From the NCBI GenBank assembly GCA_963576735.1, contig OY755191.1:11313608-11377607 (forward strand): DNA of 64,000 nucleotides, in the 5' to 3' direction. The DNA is from Bedellia somnulentella (lineage: Eukaryota; Arthropoda; Insecta; Lepidoptera; Bedelliidae). The notes under the pieces are model-generated. The model was given only the letters and a program-made list of their open reading frames with translations. It was not told where the DNA came from and ran no database searches. Of this stretch, positions 1 to 11,944 are shown piece by piece. A program made the translations under genes and the position numbers. The stretch's first letter is position 1, and each line of letters begins with the position of its first letter.

Positions 1-220
1 GATTTCTAGTTCTGTGGTTAATACCATTAATGATGCTGTGGAATATCACTAACTTATTTCATCTTCCCGCGGGTGTCAGTAGTAGGGTATTTGGGCATTT
101 AAAGTTATTTTTGAACGATGCGGTACTTTACAATATTTTCGTAACTCAGTTTCAAAAAGAGGTAGAAGGAACTAAAATTCAACATATGACATCCTTGTCT
201 CCTGCGCATCTTCTCAAAGC
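1..220. other. Left edge, sequence not shared with the other arm
   Basis: This stretch has no counterpart beyond 21796 in the other arm of the inverted duplication, so homology ends at about position 221. A 72-codon open frame runs across it (30-248) but crosses into the shared arm and shows no domain I recognise. It may be the end of an insertion specific to this copy. Confidence 0.4.
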
Positions 221-312
221 ATACCGATTGACAACAAAGAAAAGATGATATCCTAGACACGTATGAGAAGCACAGACTATAATGATACATATATGTATAT
301 ATACATACATAC

Positions 313-943
313 CAGTGTTGGGCAAAAAGTAATTGAATTACAAATTACTAATTACAATTACAAAACAAAATTTTAATTACAAATTACAATTACAAAGTAA
401 AGTAGTTGTAAAATTAAATTAACAATTACAATTATAAAATGAATTTAGTAATTAAAATAATAATTATAGAAATTGATAATTAATTACTTTTTCGAATTAT
501 CAATTAATTTTATTTAATAAGAAAAACATTTTCATCATTTAAATTATCTTTATTTCCGAAATCAGTATAGGTCATATAGGTATATACATTTAAGAGAAAT
601 ATAAATTAACTTTCATTTTAAATTGGATTTTAATACAACTCTCATCTCGAGCATTTCGTAGGATAATTTATGTGACTTTGGTAAATTAATCATAGATCGT
701 ACACACGGAAATGAAATCAAATATGCAGTGCGTTTTATCTGCTCTAAAATTATATGATATTGATAACATAATAGTAATTGAGTAATTGAAATTACTAATT
801 AATATGTAATTTCAATTAACAATTACTGTTTAATTGGAATTACATGTAATTGCAATTACTTGTATTTAATTACAATTGTAATTGAATTAATATTATTTAA
901 TTATTAATTAAATTGCAAAAGTAATTAATTACGCCCAACTCTG
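313..943. mobile_element. hAT-like MITE (631 bp) with 8-bp target duplication
   Basis: The element begins CAGTGTTGGGCAAAAAGTAA and its other end, read inward, begins CAGAGTTGGGCGTAATTAAT. The interior is AT-rich and built from degenerate AATTACAATT repeats with no coding capacity. It is flanked by ATACATAC at 305-312 and 944-951, an 8-bp duplication as made by hAT transposases. The other arm has the unoccupied site with one copy of the target, so the ends are well defined. Confidence 0.9.
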
Positions 944-996
944 ATACATACATAGAAATATATAGTGATGAGAAGTATATGGAGTGTTTGTCTCAC

Positions 997-3900
997 CGGC
1001 GGGTGCGGGTAGTGGTGCGCGGGGCGGTAGAGCGGCGCGGGCACCCCCTCCCCCTCCGCGCTCGCCGGCTGCGGCGCCGCGCTGTTCGCCGTCGACAGCT
1101 GCGAACAAGTGCTCACTTCATATTGTTTAAACATTGACACTAAGAGTAACCGTATTCAAATCAATATGATTTTATATCTTGAAATCATTTGGACTACTAC
1201 CTTTTTTAAGTCGAGTTGTGGGAAACCCCATTATTGGATTATGTTTGCTCCCAAAGGAGGGTATTCATGTAAGTAAAAGGATTGGGCTCTATTACGTGAA
1301 CACTGTATGCGACTGAAAATCTTGTGAGAACTCGAACTTCTCACGCGATACTAAAAAAATATGCTATTCTTTCAAACATACAAATTATGTCTTAAAAACA
1401 GGGGTCTAATCTAATAAAATTGTGCGGTAAGTTCCCGTACCTGCTTCTTCAGCGTGTTAAACTCATCGTTCATATCCCGGTAACGTTGCAGGCACTCCTG
1501 CCACAGACTTGCCATTTCATTCATCTCAGCGCGTTGACGATTTATTTCCTCCTGGAGATCGATTAATATTATAAGCTACTCAGAAATTATCCCTTAATCT
1601 ACGCTAACAATAATTTCAATCTTTATCAAATTCTCTGACTGACGACGGACCGATGACTTCCCAGTCTAATATTTAAAATATATGCATTCTCAATATTCAC
1701 GAAAAAATACTATGATAAGTTTCGGAGAAAACTATACTTAAAGTTACATGAGTTGACACAGTGGACCAACATTATCTGGGTTACAGTGTTATTGCAAATA
1801 GTAACTCTCACCATAAGTCTAGCGTCCGTATCGCCGACGTCTCTCGCGACCGTCTCATACCGCTGCATACATTCGCGCCAAAGCTGCAGTTGCGCCGACG
1901 CTGAGTCATACGCTTTTTCTACCGCCTTACCCTGAAGATACGTTTTAGATGTTTATATTCAAATATACCAACTAAAGAAAAGTTGTGCGTGGTTATTTAG
2001 GACTCCGAATTCGACTAAAAGGTGTTTAAAACACGTTCTACAATACCTAATAACCATACATCGGGGTTTTCGGTGCGGGAATGATTTAAGAAAGAGTAGA
2101 GATAAACAGATAGGTTAGTCTGAAAAGTATCATATTATGCCTAATGAATACCTACCTCTCTGCGACAGTTTGCATATATATGCGAGTGTATATGCGACAG
2201 CTCATAATATACACTCTTTTAAATAATAAAAAAAACAAAACAAATATATATTTATATAACTTTGAAGTTTTAGTAGTTGTCACGGTGTTCAGAATAAACT
2301 TTTAACATTTTTTCTATATTTGGAACGGTTAATCTGCGACGTCTTGCAGTAAATATCCATTTCAACGTACTGAACGATCTTCCCTCATCGGCAGTTGTAA
2401 TAGGTGCATATTTAAATTTTTTGAAGGAATCTATTGTTGCACGCCAAGTTGGTGATCGCAGTTCTATTTCTTTGCCTTGTAATAATTCGTTCATAGTTTT
2501 TAGTTTACTATAGCCAGAATTCTTTTCTAAAACGAACTTCAGTTTATTAAAAATACGTTTTACTTTTACGCTCAAGTTTAATTTGGAAATATCTTGATAG
2601 GTTTTATGAACAATTTTTAGACTATCGCTGATGGACAGACTTGCACCCTGTAGTTTTTTAATTGCATTTGGGATAGTCATTAAATAATTTGCAATGAAAA
2701 TTAAGTCGCTTCTTATATTTGCATCATCAAATGCTCTTTTTGCTTTAGTAACACTCTGGCCTACTTATTTATACCTACATTCTGTTTTAAGACAATACCT
2801 ACTCTTTGGCTAATGTCAACCATTCCCGCACCGAAAACCCCGACATATGCTAATAACTTAGGTGTGAAAAATGCTTGATTGAAACTAAATTGATTACATC
2901 AAAAGTAAAGTTTTAGTTCACGATGCATTCGCATTATAACTTACATTTGAGCCACTTGATTCTTGATTTTTCGTCTCCGATAGATTCTTAAAACATTTCA
3001 TCAAATCCTTCCACAGTTTCATCATTTTGTCCATGGCTTCTCTCTGTTCCGCTATCTCCTGCTACAGATAAATTTTATATAAGAAATAAATATCACCAAA
3101 AAAGCATGAGCCCCGTAGAAAGTACCTTCATGTTATGTGATACTAACTCTACGATATATGTTTATAAAATAAACAAACCTTGACTACTTTAATGTAATTG
3201 CTTCTTCCACTGATAGTACTAGTTTCCCCGTCGGCTATGCTCATTCCAGAATCTCGCTCTCTCTCGGAATACCTGTCCTTATAATCTTCATCTCGAGAGG
3301 ACAATGACTTCCTGTCGTATCTGTCAACTTGCGCTCTATGTTTCTGGCAATGGCTGTCCAATTCGCTGTAGTAGCGTTCTCTGCAGTATCTTTCATCATA
3401 CTTTCTATCTCTAAGCTCTTTATCTTCAAAATATCTCCGATCTCTGTAGTGTTCGTACTTATATGGTCTCCGGCAATTTGCGTCGTCGTGCCAAGTTTCT
3501 TTGACGTCCAATCGAGAAGTTCTATCATTGACACAAACTTTACTGGTATCCCCTCTTCGTTTTAATGTGTCGTGACTCGTTTCCCTTTCAACTCTACCCC
3601 TTCTATCGCAGTACTCTCTTTCCTTATCCCTTATATATTCTGATTTCACTTTGAAAGGGCAGTCGCGGTGAAAGGATTTGCTCGCTGATGGCATCGGCGC
3701 ATAGTATTTATCGTATTTGTCCCTATATCTTCTATCGTGTACATCCGATTCCATGTATTTTTTTGAAGAGCCATATTTGTAATCTTTGTAGTTGTCAGCT
3801 TGAGCTAGAGCAGTGTTGCTTGGTCGCCGGCTTACGACTGTTTCTCTGGAGTGCGCACGACTTTTTGAACGAATACAATGTTTATCATCATCATAGAGAC

Positions 3901-6900
3901 TTCCTTTTGATGGAACTTCACACTGAAGGGATTTATGACTGAGAGAGCGGTGCTAAATAATAAAAAAACATTGTTATATTAATTTGAAAAAAATTAACTG
4001 AATATATAAATTGTATAATTCAGTTTATTTACCACATTGATGTTGCTACTTTTGTCTTGTAAGTGAGTTAATAATTTAGAAAAAGTCTCCAGAAGTTGGG
4101 ATTGGTCTATGGTTGGCACGGTGACATCATTCCGAGATCTGTAAAAAAGCGAAAACTAGCAGTAATGTTAATGTGGCTAGAAACTTTGGAAAATGTATCT
4201 TTAACGATCCGTTTCTAATATTTCATAATAATCATGTGTTACATAATTTCCGAACGTAGTGGACGATCACTTATTCCTAAGCTCTGACCTGGCCAAACCT
4301 ATGGCTGGTAACATGTAAATTGTTTTGGAATTAGAACCGTCAAAGTAATACCGTACCTAGTTAAGATTACTCGAAACATGTAATGTATTTATTAGCTGGG
4401 ATGCACCTACGTAACACTTTATTGTAAGTTTACAATGTTACCGGTGTTCAGGCAGGTCGCAAGGGACAGTCTGGCTGTCGCGGCACTTGTGTCGGCAGCG
4501 GTGGTGCTCGTGATGTCGGCCACACTCGACACACTCCGCCGCCGTCTTCGAATGCCGCTGTCTGCAATAAACACCATTATAAATATCCATCACAGCAGTC
4601 AGATGATTCTGTCTGTGGCACTTCATTTACGTTCAGGTTTGCACTTTTTCATACATACATTTATCCTTCGCACTTTGAAGATCGGCAATCGACTAATGTT
4701 ATTTAATATCGTGACACGTAGGGTGCCTCTATGTAAGTCCATAATACTTAAACCAGAAGTCTACAAACAAATGAATCATCACTAATAAATAAAGGAAAGA
4801 AAAAGGAGGTAGGAAACGCAAACACTACTAAAACGTGTAAAAGAAATAAAGGATAGAGGAATTTCTCGCAGGCAGCCATTGACACGGTAGCTCAATTGGC
4901 AAGAGCGACGACGGGGGCGTACACCCGAGGTCGCGGGTTCGAATCCCGCCTGTGTCGATTTTTTTTTTCCTTTATTTATTAGTAATAATCCCCACATGAG
5001 GTTTTCATGAACAAAAAGATTTAAATTAAATGAATCATCATCTTGTGTTTTATACCCTGTGTTGGTATATCGAATAGTTACTCTGCAACATTTATTGAAG
5101 GGTGATTCTCAGATCTCATGGGTTTTCTGATAATAATTCTACTTTGGTCTATAGCACTCCATAGTGAACTTTACTTTTTATTGTTAACAATTGTTACTAC
5201 TACTTACAAATAAAAAAAGAATGTTCTCCTATCTGGATTTCCGGGCATCTACTATCGCAAAGGATGATACTTCGATTACATGTATAGTCAACTACCTTAG
5301 GTAAGATATTTAGAAGAAATATCTTGGATGACCATACACAGCTCATCGGCTTCTCACAAAAATCATATAAATACTAACTTCTTTTTCTCCTTCTTCAGCA
5401 CATTTTCTAACATGGCATAGACATCTTCAGATTCTTTTTCCGCAACCACGTGGGTGTCCTGCGAGACAAGAACTAATCAAAATGAGGACCTTACGCTTAG
5501 TGCACTACCTTGTATTGTCAATTAATCTATATATATGGTGTGTGGTAAGAGTGCATGTCACCCATGGTGGGTGTCTCAGTAAGAGTGCACTTTTTCATTT
5601 TAAAATAAAAAACAAGTAAGATTCGTACAGAGTTGTCATATTTGTCAATCTTTGGGAAAGAAGACATGTTCCGATTTAGTTTGGCATAACATATCTGGCA
5701 AATGACCGCCACGGCTCCGATGACAGGCCATTACTCTTTTCATGAAGTTTTCCATGACTTTTGCACAGAGATGTTGCTGTATCTCTCAGATAACGCGTAG
5801 GATTTCCGATTTGAGCTCAGTATTGTTTCGGGTTTATTCGCATACACTCCTGATTTCAAAAAAACCCAAAAAAAATAAATTGCACGTCGTCAAATTCCCA
5901 CCATTTTAGTGGCCAGTTGACATCAAAATTTTGTGAGAACGATTTGCCGGCTTTTCCGTGGTTAATCAGCAGAGCTTCTGATTTAGCGGAGTCTTGTACG
6001 CATGAAGGTGGAGGTCTTTAGTTAAAATTCCCTGCATAGTTCTTCGTAAAATTTGAAATTATTGAGAACGACGCCGAATTGTTGTTTTCAGGTTTTCAGC
6101 GACACTCGTTTACAGCAGCAATTTTTTTAAAAGACTGACCTGTACGTTGAGGCAATGGATTCTCATCATCCATAATCGACCCAGTTTCTTCAAATTTTTT
6201 TACCAGTTTTCGGAATGTTGATGCATTAGGTGTTTGCAAAGATTGCGAGCGGTTTCAGTGTAACTTTCCCTATTTTTGTAACGAGCTTTGACAATTATAA
6301 CGCATAGTTTTTTCAAAAAATCGCCCCTATTTTAGTAATCCGAATAAACAGATGGCACAGCTGTTAAATTTCAGAGTTGCCACTTGCATGAGAAAAGGAA
6401 TATTTTAATTTTAAAAAGTGCACTCTTACTGAGACACCTTTATATATATATACAAGAAAGTGGTAGCATTAGTTACACTGTTTATTACTCGAGAACAGAT
6501 GAACCGATTTGCCTAAAAATTGTTGGAGAGGTAGCTAGGAACCAGGAGAAGGATGTAGGATATATATTATATATAATCACGCTAAATATCGTAGAGGGTA
6601 AGCAATAAAAATATTTAACACCATCCGTACGAAGCTGGGGCGGACCACTAGTCACTTATAAAGATTGATTCTGATACAAGGTAAGTTATCTTGAATAAAG
6701 TATACAGTTTAGTATTCCTACTTTTATATAATCATAATGACACAATTTTAAAGATACCTGATTGGGAGACAAAGATCTTGGGCTGGACACGATCCGAGCT
6801 TTATAAGCAAGTGATGTACTGCCTCTAAAAATAAAATCTTGGTTATTAGACACAGTTACTTTAACTGTTTCCGAATACAGACTTTTTCACATGTTTTCTG

Positions 6901-9138
6901 ACTTATGCTTTAATAAATGCCAGTCATGCCGCAACATCAAAAACCAAACTCTTTTATGTCTGTGTGCTGTTAGATATGCACTAAAATTACTTTCGGATTA
7001 AATTACAGTGGTACTAGTCATAGATGTACTAATTAGTACATCTATGGGTACTAGTACTTCTGATCTGAACATCACGATTCATAAACTGTCACATTTCAAC
7101 TTTGATATTACAAACATAATATGGGAAACTAAATGATGGATGCGAATGAAATTATATATGAACTACTTATATACTTTTAGTTACCTAGTGCTATATGATC
7201 GGATCGTATTATCCATCACCAATGGTCATTAATTTTAAATATTTTTCCTGCTTTCTCTTGTGCAAAAGTAGATAATGTATACATATACGTAAATCATTAC
7301 GGCAATAAATCCCAAAATGGGGTAGCCAGAGCTTCAGAGCTAGAAACTCCTCCAGCCATATTTGGAAGTAGATAGGGGACAAGATGGTAGAAATTATGTT
7401 AGTAACAATGTATTGTTGGTGATGGGTCTCCAACCGCATCGCCCAAAAACCACTTAAAAACGCCCCATACACTTGTCGCCTCTTACGACACCCGTGGGTA
7501 GAAAGGGGTAGTGACATTCTAAGCCGGCACTACGCGGCATAATATGTATTTGATTCGAAAGCTATGTCCAACCGCTTATTAGATTAAAGCTATAACTACA
7601 TGTAAGATGTATTCGTCATAATTTACTACGTACTTAGATCGTCTGTATTTCTTGGGAGAGCGCGAACTTCGCCGCTTGCTATTATGGATCGGACTTGAAG
7701 ACCTGGTGAAGTAAATACAAACCATATTATCCATTTTTATGATGTCGCCAAAATACTTATTACCACGAAGTGTGAGAATTTATGACACCTGCTCTCGGTA
7801 GAAGTACTCAATTCGGTATGCAAAGTTTTTTTTTGTAATTAATTAAATATTTTTATTCGATAGCAAACACGAAAATAAAAAACTAATTTGAATATTTTTC
7901 ATTTAAAATGAGTAATTGTAAAGTTATGATTTTTTAAAGATTGTTCAACTTTGTACTTAATGACGTCGTCATCAATCGAAAATATCACATGTTTGACAAT
8001 TATTTTGCTAATTGCAAAACATTTCACGAATTTGTGATCTCAAATGAAATTATTACGATATTATACTAAAGAAACCTATTATTTCCGATATTTTATTAAA
8101 AAACTGCAAAAACAAATGTCTTTGAAATAACACTGAAGGTTAACACTGTTACAGTTTTTGGATGAAATAACGGTTACCTTAGCTTTGTTTGATTTAATTT
8201 CAAGAGAATATGTTTTAAAAACATAATATCTCGAAATGGTTTCGTAATCAGCACCACTTTTGTAAAACTTTGCATACCGGATTGCAACGTTTTAATATCA
8301 TGACATTCGGACACGTATTTAAATGCACATGCTGCTCTTACTAGTGAACGCCAAGGTATTATAAGCTTCTCGGTCCGAAGGTTGCGGGTTCGATCACCCA
8401 CCGCTGAGAGCAACATTTGCGTGATGAGCATGAATGATTGTTTCTTAGTCTTGGGTGTTATTCATATGTGTATTATATAATATTTAAAATATCGTTGAGT
8501 TAATATGCCATAATACAAGTCTTACTTAGTTTGGGGATAACTTGATATGTGTATAATATTAGTAATAAATGGATTGACTTGAGTAGGTAAATTGTTTAAC
8601 TTGAGATGATTTATTATTGTATTTGAAGGAGATATTTTCTTAAAGTCGAGATATTAAAACACCCAGTAGTTTAACACGTTCCACAATGTAACACCGTTTT
8701 AGTAATTGCATTCAGCAGTTTCCCGTTCAGCAGTATTTGCTATGTGAATGTCAAAGGTGATTACTTTTAGTGGTATATCATCTCTCTTCCTAGTGTCAAA
8801 CCCTAGCGATCAGGCGGAAAAAAAACTCTACCTCAAGATACACTGACACTGGTGGATTCATTCCTGGGATTTCAAATTCTTAAATGTCGGGGATCCCGGG
8901 ATTACGTACACCGGGATCCCGCGACATTTAAGGAGACTGAATCCCTTAACTGACACGCTTGGGAACTCGTGACAATTCCAACCTTCTACACTACTCTACA
9001 TTCTTAAAATAAGTAAAGTAGCATGGCGTACCTCACTTTATCTAGATCTGGTAGAATATTGTCCTTATTGGAAAAGTCTAGATCATCCAGACTTGGTTTT
9101 CGTGATGCGTTTGTGTTAATCATCGTCACGGGAACATC
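997..9138 (-). CDS. Arg/Ser-rich protein of unknown function, copy 1 (11 exons, both ends open)
   Basis: Exons in transcription order: 9138-9032, 7702-7634, 6824-6758, 5458-5379, 4561-4442, 4138-4033, 3952-3179, 3058-2945, 1931-1812, 1551-1441, 1098-997. Each has AG and GT borders, and the reading phases agree across all ten junctions with no stop, which is strong support for a real gene (1770 coding bases, about 590 codons). The predicted protein has an SR-like stretch (KRRSSRSPKKYRRS), a Cys/His-rich exon (CVECGRHHEHHRCRHKC), a long Arg/Asp/Tyr-rich exon of 258 codons, then three consecutive exons each with a helix around a Leu-Trp pair (MMKLWKDLM, QLQLWRECMQRY, MASLWQECLQRY), suggesting coiled coil. 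First exons were not found. The two terminal exons seen in copy 2 are absent, because homology stops at 221. Family not recognised; the Cys/His exon may bind zinc, which is inference. Confidence 0.75.
2055..2849 (-). mobile_element. hAT-type relic (795 bp) in an intron, left copy
   Basis: Terminal inverted repeats of about 29 bp contain CGGGGTTTTCGGTGCGGGAA. Direct repeats CTAATAAC (2047-2054 and 2850-2857) flank it as an 8-bp target duplication. It carries a 136-codon minus-strand frame (2680-2270) whose end contains RSFSTLKWIFTARRRRLT, resembling the C-terminal dimerisation region of hAT transposases. The same insertion is in the other arm, so it predates the duplication or is shared by both haplotypes. 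Confidence 0.8.
4782..5027 (+). mobile_element. tRNA-like repeat unit, single insertion
   Basis: The unit carries a tRNA-like head at 4881-4956 with a GCTCAATTGGCAAGAGC D-arm, a GGGTTCGAATCCC T-arm and a T-run just after it. AAATGAATCATCA occurs at 4769-4781 and 5028-5040, a 13-bp target duplication typical of target-primed retrotransposition. The head lies in the middle of the unit, unlike a textbook SINE. It is the same family as the arrays at 37.5 and 50.8 kb. Confidence 0.8.
5570..6438 (-). mobile_element. Decayed Tc1/mariner-like element
   Basis: Inverted termini GGTGTCTCAGTAAGAGTGCA lie at 5570 and, reversed, at 6438. Between them the minus strand holds a much-mutated DDE transposase relic; the clearest piece near 5830-5880 reads FLKSGVYANKPETI, a segment typical of one insect mariner-like group near the last catalytic residue. 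Many stops and frame changes make it inactive. It lies in the intron between the exons at 6824-6758 and 5458-5379. Confidence 0.65.
6440..6651 (+). mobile_element. Helitron 3' end (5'-truncated)
   Basis: The tail CGTACGAAGCTGGGGCGGAC followed by CACTAGT has the hairpin-like motif and CTAG|T end of lepidopteran Helitrons. The 5' part is missing or degenerate; no coding sequence. Confidence 0.6.
7011..7057. repeat. 47-bp palindrome
   Basis: The centre 7019-7046 is a perfect palindrome around TACTAATTAGTA, with further GTACTAG pairing outside it. It is intronic. Confidence 0.85.
7270..7538 (-). repeat. Dispersed SINE-like family A
   Basis: Minus-strand copy of the commonest repeat here. It starts at GCCGCGTAGTGCCGGCTTAG and contains the motifs GTCGTAAGAGGCGAC and GATGCGGTTGGAGACC. 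Other copies end in GTGAGTATATGTATGTATG. Confidence 0.8.
7634..7702 (-). other. Exon 2 of copy 1: SR-rich exon (detail)
   Basis: This 69-nt exon reads SSSPIHNSKRRSSRSPKKY followed by RRS in the phase required by both neighbours. The acceptor is a Py-rich CACCAG and the donor is GTACGT. The Arg/Ser density supports a nuclear, RNA- or chromatin-linked protein, but no named family can be assigned. Confidence 0.65.
8330..8570 (+). repeat. Decayed tRNA-derived SINE
   Basis: A B-box-like GGTTGCGGGTTCGATCACCC is followed by GTGATGAGCATGAATGATTG and a TTGGGTGTTATTCATATGTG stretch. This order matches a SINE I know from moth and butterfly genomes. It is diverged and has no clear target duplication. 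Confidence 0.55.
8881..8930. repeat. 50-bp hairpin
   Basis: TAAATGTCGGGGATCCCGGG pairs with CCGGGATCCCGCGACATTTA across a 10-base loop with one mismatch. It lies in an intron of copy 1. Function unknown. Confidence 0.85.
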
Positions 9139-9344
9139 CTACAACCAAATCATATTCAATAAAATAAAAAGCCCTATCAAATATCGAATAAATACTGAAC
9201 AGAACCAATGATCTCAGAAATGAGCATGACAATAATAAATCCGTGTGGTCACTCTTCGCTTCCGAGTATAAAAAGTGGCAAGATAACAAACGTGTAATAG
9301 TGATAAGATCATGAAAATACTATCCAATTCAGCTGAGGTACTTC

Positions 9345-9425
9345 CTTTGCCCCGCCAGGGCAGCCCTCAGCTGCCCGGCACACATAAAGTCACGGTGAAG
9401 CCGCACAGGCCACAGGGCCAGCAGA
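9345..9425 (-). repeat. GC-rich dispersed repeat D
   Basis: Minus-strand copy of a repeat containing GGCAGCTGAGGGCTGCCCTG, also at 34180-34275 and 59935-60040 on the plus strand. It resembles a LINE or SINE 3' region; class not determined. Confidence 0.6.
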
Positions 9426-10204
9426 AACCAACCCATTAAAAAAAACATGAAAAAAACTACGGATATGTCAACAGAAGTCTCATGTTTTGCATGTATGCGT
9501 TGTGCAAGCTTACACCAAGCGTATAAAGGGCAATACGTACGTTCCATTATATCTCTATGGTACGTTCCCTTTACGTTCATACCAAGTCTCCAGATACGTA
9601 TATAGGATCAATTGTTTGGTTGTTAATTTAATCCTATACCCAGCAGAACCAAAAAAGGTGCCGTTGTGTTCTCTATCTCTATCTATCTATGTTGGTTAAA
9701 AGAATAAAAGAGAACACACATTTACGTCTCTATCACTCTATCATTCCTTTATTAACTTCTTTTACTTAGGCACGCAAAGGAGGTCCACACGAGGACACGT
9801 CAAAATGGGCATTTTTAATATAGTTTTTGGGCATAAACACATGTTGGTAATGTCAAGTTAAGCTTGCTGAGCTTGAACACGTCTGCAAACTTTTACTCAA
9901 GCAATTTATTTCCATTGGATTAGGCAGAAGGGGCAGGTATTGATGATTAAACTGGCGTTGTACTATGTCAACAAAATGGATAGCTACCAGTCTACCGGTG
10001 ATAGATATCTGAATAAAATCGTGAGGAAGATAACAATTTTCACATTACAGCGTGTTCGTACATACCGGGGCGGCAATGAACTAGCCTCCTATCACGTGGC
10101 TACTCTGAACACCTAATGTGGAATTTGTTATATGCTGTTCAGAATCCCCACTTTATGTTCAGAATTTACATCATACAGGCCAAGCCTACTTGTAGAGAGC
10201 TTTG

Positions 10205-10450
10205 TACAAACATACATACATATACTCACGGCCACAAATCCCAAAAAGATGTAGCCAGAGCTAGGAACTTCTCAGCCACATTTGGAAGTTGATAGGGGAT
10301 AAGCGAGATGGTAGAAATAAAGTATCATTGGTGGGTCCCCAACCGCAACGCCCAAAAATAACTTAAAAAAGCCCTATATCCTTAGTCGCCTCTTACGACA
10401 CCCGTGGGTAGAAAGGGATGGTGACATTCTAAGCCGGCACTACACGGCGA
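10205..10450 (-). repeat. SINE-like family A copy
   Basis: Minus-strand copy with the CATACATACATA tract at 10209-10222 and the CCGGCTTAGAATGTCACCAT end at 10420-10440. Confidence 0.8.
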
Positions 10451-10479
10451 ACACAGAACCAAAACAGTTTCACATATCC

Positions 10480-10940
10480 GCAATGTGGGTCTTCTGACGA
10501 TGTTTTTCGTAACTGTTACCTACCTCGATAAATGAACACCAAATATGAATTTAATGTTTTTTGACATGAATTCCTCATGTGGGGATTATTACTCATAAAT
10601 AAAAGATGTTATTAAAGGAAAGAAAAATTTCGACACTGGCGGGGTTCGAACCCGCGACCTTCGGGTATACGCCGTCCGAATTAGTTAAAATTCGGAGGTA
10701 GGAAACGCAAACACTACTTGAACGTGTAAAAAAGAAACAAGGATAGAGAAATTTCGCGCTGGATGCCAACTGACACTGTAGCTCAGTTGGCAGAGCGACG
10801 GGGGCGTATACCCGAAGGTCGCGGGTTCGAACCCCGCCAGTGTCGAAATTTTTCTTTCCTTTAATAACATCTTTTATTTATGACCAAATATGAATTTAGA
10901 AAAGACACATTGGTGTAGGCACGACTCAGGTTTTAAGTGT
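10480..10940 (-). repeat. SINE family B fragment, split by a tRNA-like unit
   Basis: Segments 10480-10553 and 10883-10940 are two parts of one family B SINE (compare 63003-63345), separated by the insertion at 10554-10882. Confidence 0.6.
10554..10882 (+). mobile_element. tRNA-like repeat unit with 16-bp target duplication
   Basis: ACCAAATATGAATTTA flanks the unit at 10538-10553 and 10883-10898. The unit has a complete tRNA-like head at 10772-10844 whose acceptor arms GACACTG and CAGTGTC pair fully. A truncated inverted copy at about 10632-10676 makes the unit partly self-complementary. It is inserted in a family B SINE. Confidence 0.85.
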
Positions 10941-11439
10941 TACACGACATGGTACAAAAATTACAGCTACTAATAAACGTACGTATTTTAATAAGCTAAC
11001 TTAGATTAGCATAGCATAGTTCACTACACTTTTACTCGCTACCGTTATTTTTGTATCATGTGGTGTATTACCACCACCCATGAAATGTGTGTTCGCTCGT
11101 GCTATGTCTGATATCGTGTTTGCTGGTATACCTAACCCACCTACTACTAGATCTTAACATTTAACAATCTGTTAAATGATCTAAGTACTAGATATGCCTA
11201 CGTGTATCTTCGGCTTCTTTCAAAAATCTCACCAAGGGTCGATTTTTAAGTATTTAAGAATTATCCTCCCTGATAGAGGTGCATAATTGCATAGGTCACA
11301 TAATACGTTACTTTTAAATATTTTGTTTGCCTATTTTATTATTATTAAGTACAGTCAACTACAATATAATAAAAGCAATAGTTTAACTTCAAATATGCAG
11401 AGGAAAACCATATTTTAAAGATTTTTTACTCAATTCAGA

Positions 11440-11700
11440 ATTGAACGTCGTCGTGAACGTTCCGAGAAGGGGTTGGCTGAGGTACTAACACTTCTGAACA
11501 TCACGTGACATTGTCACCTGGTGTTCGAATTACCCATGTTTTGCTTGGACAGTGTACTCACGTGATAGGGGGCAGGCCTATCGCAGTTTTGTTCGAATAT
11601 ACGGATTTCCTCACGATGTTTTTCCTCAACGTTATAAACCATCATAAATAACCACACATATGTCTTAAGGAAAGACTAATTGGTGTAGGCTAGTAAGATT
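11440..11700 (-). repeat. SINE family B, truncated copy
   Basis: Matches 63003-63260 (CTTCTGAACATCACGTGACA, TACTCACGTGATAGGGG, ATTGGTGTAGGC) but lacks the tRNA-like head. Confidence 0.7.
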
Positions 11701-11944
11701 TTTTAATTCAACATTAGTTAAACATAAGTGATATTTGATTTCATTTTATTGTTATTTATTTTTGATAGTGGATAGATGTCAAAGTGTCTAAAACGCACTT
11801 GAGGCCCAATTAAGCAAAATAAGGACGCCAAAGTATTCATAATACATCTGTAGGTATATTGCCTTACAAGCCGGAGGTTCTCAGTGAAGAAGAAAAGTTT
11901 CATGAAAAGTTTCATGAAAAGTTGTAAATCATGTTAATGTACAT

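Larger units (their letters stand above)
221..4781 (-). repeat. Left arm of a ~4 kb inverted duplication
   Basis: Read on the minus strand, this arm matches 17851-21796 almost base for base, introns and intronic transposon included. Main differences are a 631-bp element present only here (313-943), scattered substitutions and small indels. It carries seven exons of the Arg/Ser-rich gene. At its right edge (4782) a tRNA-like repeat unit is inserted, and the other arm starts at an assembly gap at the equivalent point. Confidence 0.93.

Noticed and set aside
30..248. 72-codon frame at the left edge
   Set aside because: It crosses the duplication boundary at ~221 and shows no recognisable domain or splice context.
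3241..3565. Alternative frames over the 258-codon exon, in both arms
   Set aside because: They overlap the phase-consistent exon in other frames; shadows of its repetitive composition.
4435..4785. 116-codon plus-strand frame
   Set aside because: It is antisense to the Cys/His exon of copy 1, whose minus-strand phase fits its neighbours.
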